Assembly (NCBI RefSeq): GCF_018424685.1
Contig: NZ_QTKX01000001.1
Span: forward strand, 558,001-622,000
Reading direction: 5' to 3'
From: Mesobacillus boroniphilus
Lineage (GTDB): Bacteria > Bacillota > Bacilli > Bacillales > Cytobacillaceae
Length of the DNA stretch: 64,000 nt
This document shows positions 63,564 to 64,000 of this stretch, piece by piece. The translations under genes were made by a program, and so were the position numbers. The notes beneath the pieces were generated by a model, which was not told where the DNA came from, ran no database searches, and saw nothing but the letters and a program-made list of their open reading frames with translations. Positions within the stretch are counted from its first letter, which is position 1, and the number at the start of each line of letters is the position of its first letter.

Positions 63564-64000
63564 ATGCCTGAGGGCAAAATTATCAAGGCGCTGAGCGGTT
63601 TTTATTATGTTGCGAATGACGATGGGGTTGTTCAATGCCGCGGCCGAGGTGTTTTCCGCAAAAACAAGGTAACACCGCTTGTAGGTGATGAGGTCGTTTT
63701 TCAGGCTGAAAATGATACGGAAGGCTATATCATGGAAGTCAAACGCCGGAAGAATGAGTTAGTTCGACCTCCAATCGCGAATGTAGACCAGGCAATCCTT
63801 GTTTTTTCAGCTGTAGAACCCGACTTCAGCTCAGCCCTGCTCGACCGGTTCCTGGTCCTTGTTGAATATAATCATATCGAGCCACTCATCTGCATTACGA
63901 AAATGGATTTAACAAATGAAGAGCAAAAGTCCCGACTTGAAGAATATGCAGAGGATTATCGGAAAGCAGGCTATGAGGTTATTTTTACTTCATCTGAAAC
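63564..64000 (+). CDS. rsgA: Ribosome small subunit GTPase RsgA, 3' end missing
   Basis: RsgA (CpgA/YloQ) is a circularly permuted GTPase that helps mature the 30S subunit. About 145 residues are seen: the N-terminal OB-fold (IIKALSGFYYVANDDG ... VGDEVVFQ), then the permuted G-domain start with VDQAILVFSAVEPDFS and the guanine-binding ITKMD. The window ends before the P-loop and zinc domain. ATG 63564 follows GGGAGTG, 18 bases after prkC, the conserved neighbour order. Confidence 0.93.
   Translation, partial: MPEGKIIKALSGFYYVANDDGVVQCRGRGVFRKNKVTPLVGDEVVFQAENDTEGYIMEVKRRKNELVRPPIANVDQAILVFSAVEPDFSSALLDRFLVLVEYNHIEPLICITKMDLTNEEQKSRLEEYAEDYRKAGYEVIFTSSE

Overview
This 64-kb window comes from the chromosome of an endospore-forming, low-GC Gram-positive bacterium of the family Bacillaceae (Bacillus or Mesobacillus-like). 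The evidence is the gene content and order (a spore-type dcw cluster followed by spoIIGA-sigE-sigG, the ylm/divIVA genes, ileS, the pyr operon and the yloA-prkC genes), frequent TTG/GTG starts behind strong AGGAGG-type ribosome binding sites, T-box and PyrR attenuation, and Bacillaceae-type dispersed repeats. Every gene but one (rqcH) is on the + strand. I could not run database searches; product names rest on motifs, lengths and gene order.

Layout. 1-18.6 kb is the division and cell-wall cluster: pbpB (5' truncated), spoVD, murE, an unusual single-domain Mur-ligase-like gene where murF often lies, mraY, murD, spoVE, murG, murB, divIB, ylxW, ylxX, sbp, ftsA and ftsZ. 19.2-21.9 kb is the sporulation sigma module spoIIGA-sigE-sigG. 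22-26.3 kb holds ylmC, pgeF, ylmE, sepF, ylmG, ylmH and divIVA, which serve cell division, polar growth and housekeeping. 26.3-29.4 kb is ileS behind an isoleucine T-box. 29.6-31.8 kb holds ylyA, lspA and ylyB. 31.8-43.7 kb is the complete de novo pyrimidine operon (pyrR-P-B-C-AA-AB-K-D-F-E) with three PyrR attenuators. 43.8-45.3 kb holds an unrecognised membrane-anchored protein and a DedA protein. rqcH (minus strand) and a Ca-type P-ATPase (yloB) follow. 50.5-64 kb holds yloC, remA, gmk, rpoZ, coaBC, priA, def, fmt, rsmB, rlmN, prpC, prkC and a 3'-truncated rsgA.

How it fits together. The Mur enzymes make lipid II, which PBP2B, SpoVD and SpoVE use for septal and spore-cortex peptidoglycan. 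FtsA, FtsZ, SepF, DivIB and DivIVA place and build the septum. SpoIIGA activates pro-SigE, and SigE should in turn drive spoVD through a good SigE promoter seen at 2711. PrkC and PrpC are a kinase/phosphatase pair that senses peptidoglycan through PASTA domains.

Non-coding content is the least ordinary part: a 13-15 unit 52-bp array of palindromes between pbpB and spoVD; a dispersed family with 11-bp terminal inverted repeats (GGCTCTTTTCG) in four copies; a 146-bp MITE-like element between murB and divIB; a 246-bp element with 10-bp inverted ends; three loci of a 'GAAGTC/GACTTC' hairpin repeat; and a helically phased CGCCAATAAA array. No prophage, insertion sequence, CRISPR array or defence system was seen. 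Most of the window is conserved Bacillaceae core genome.
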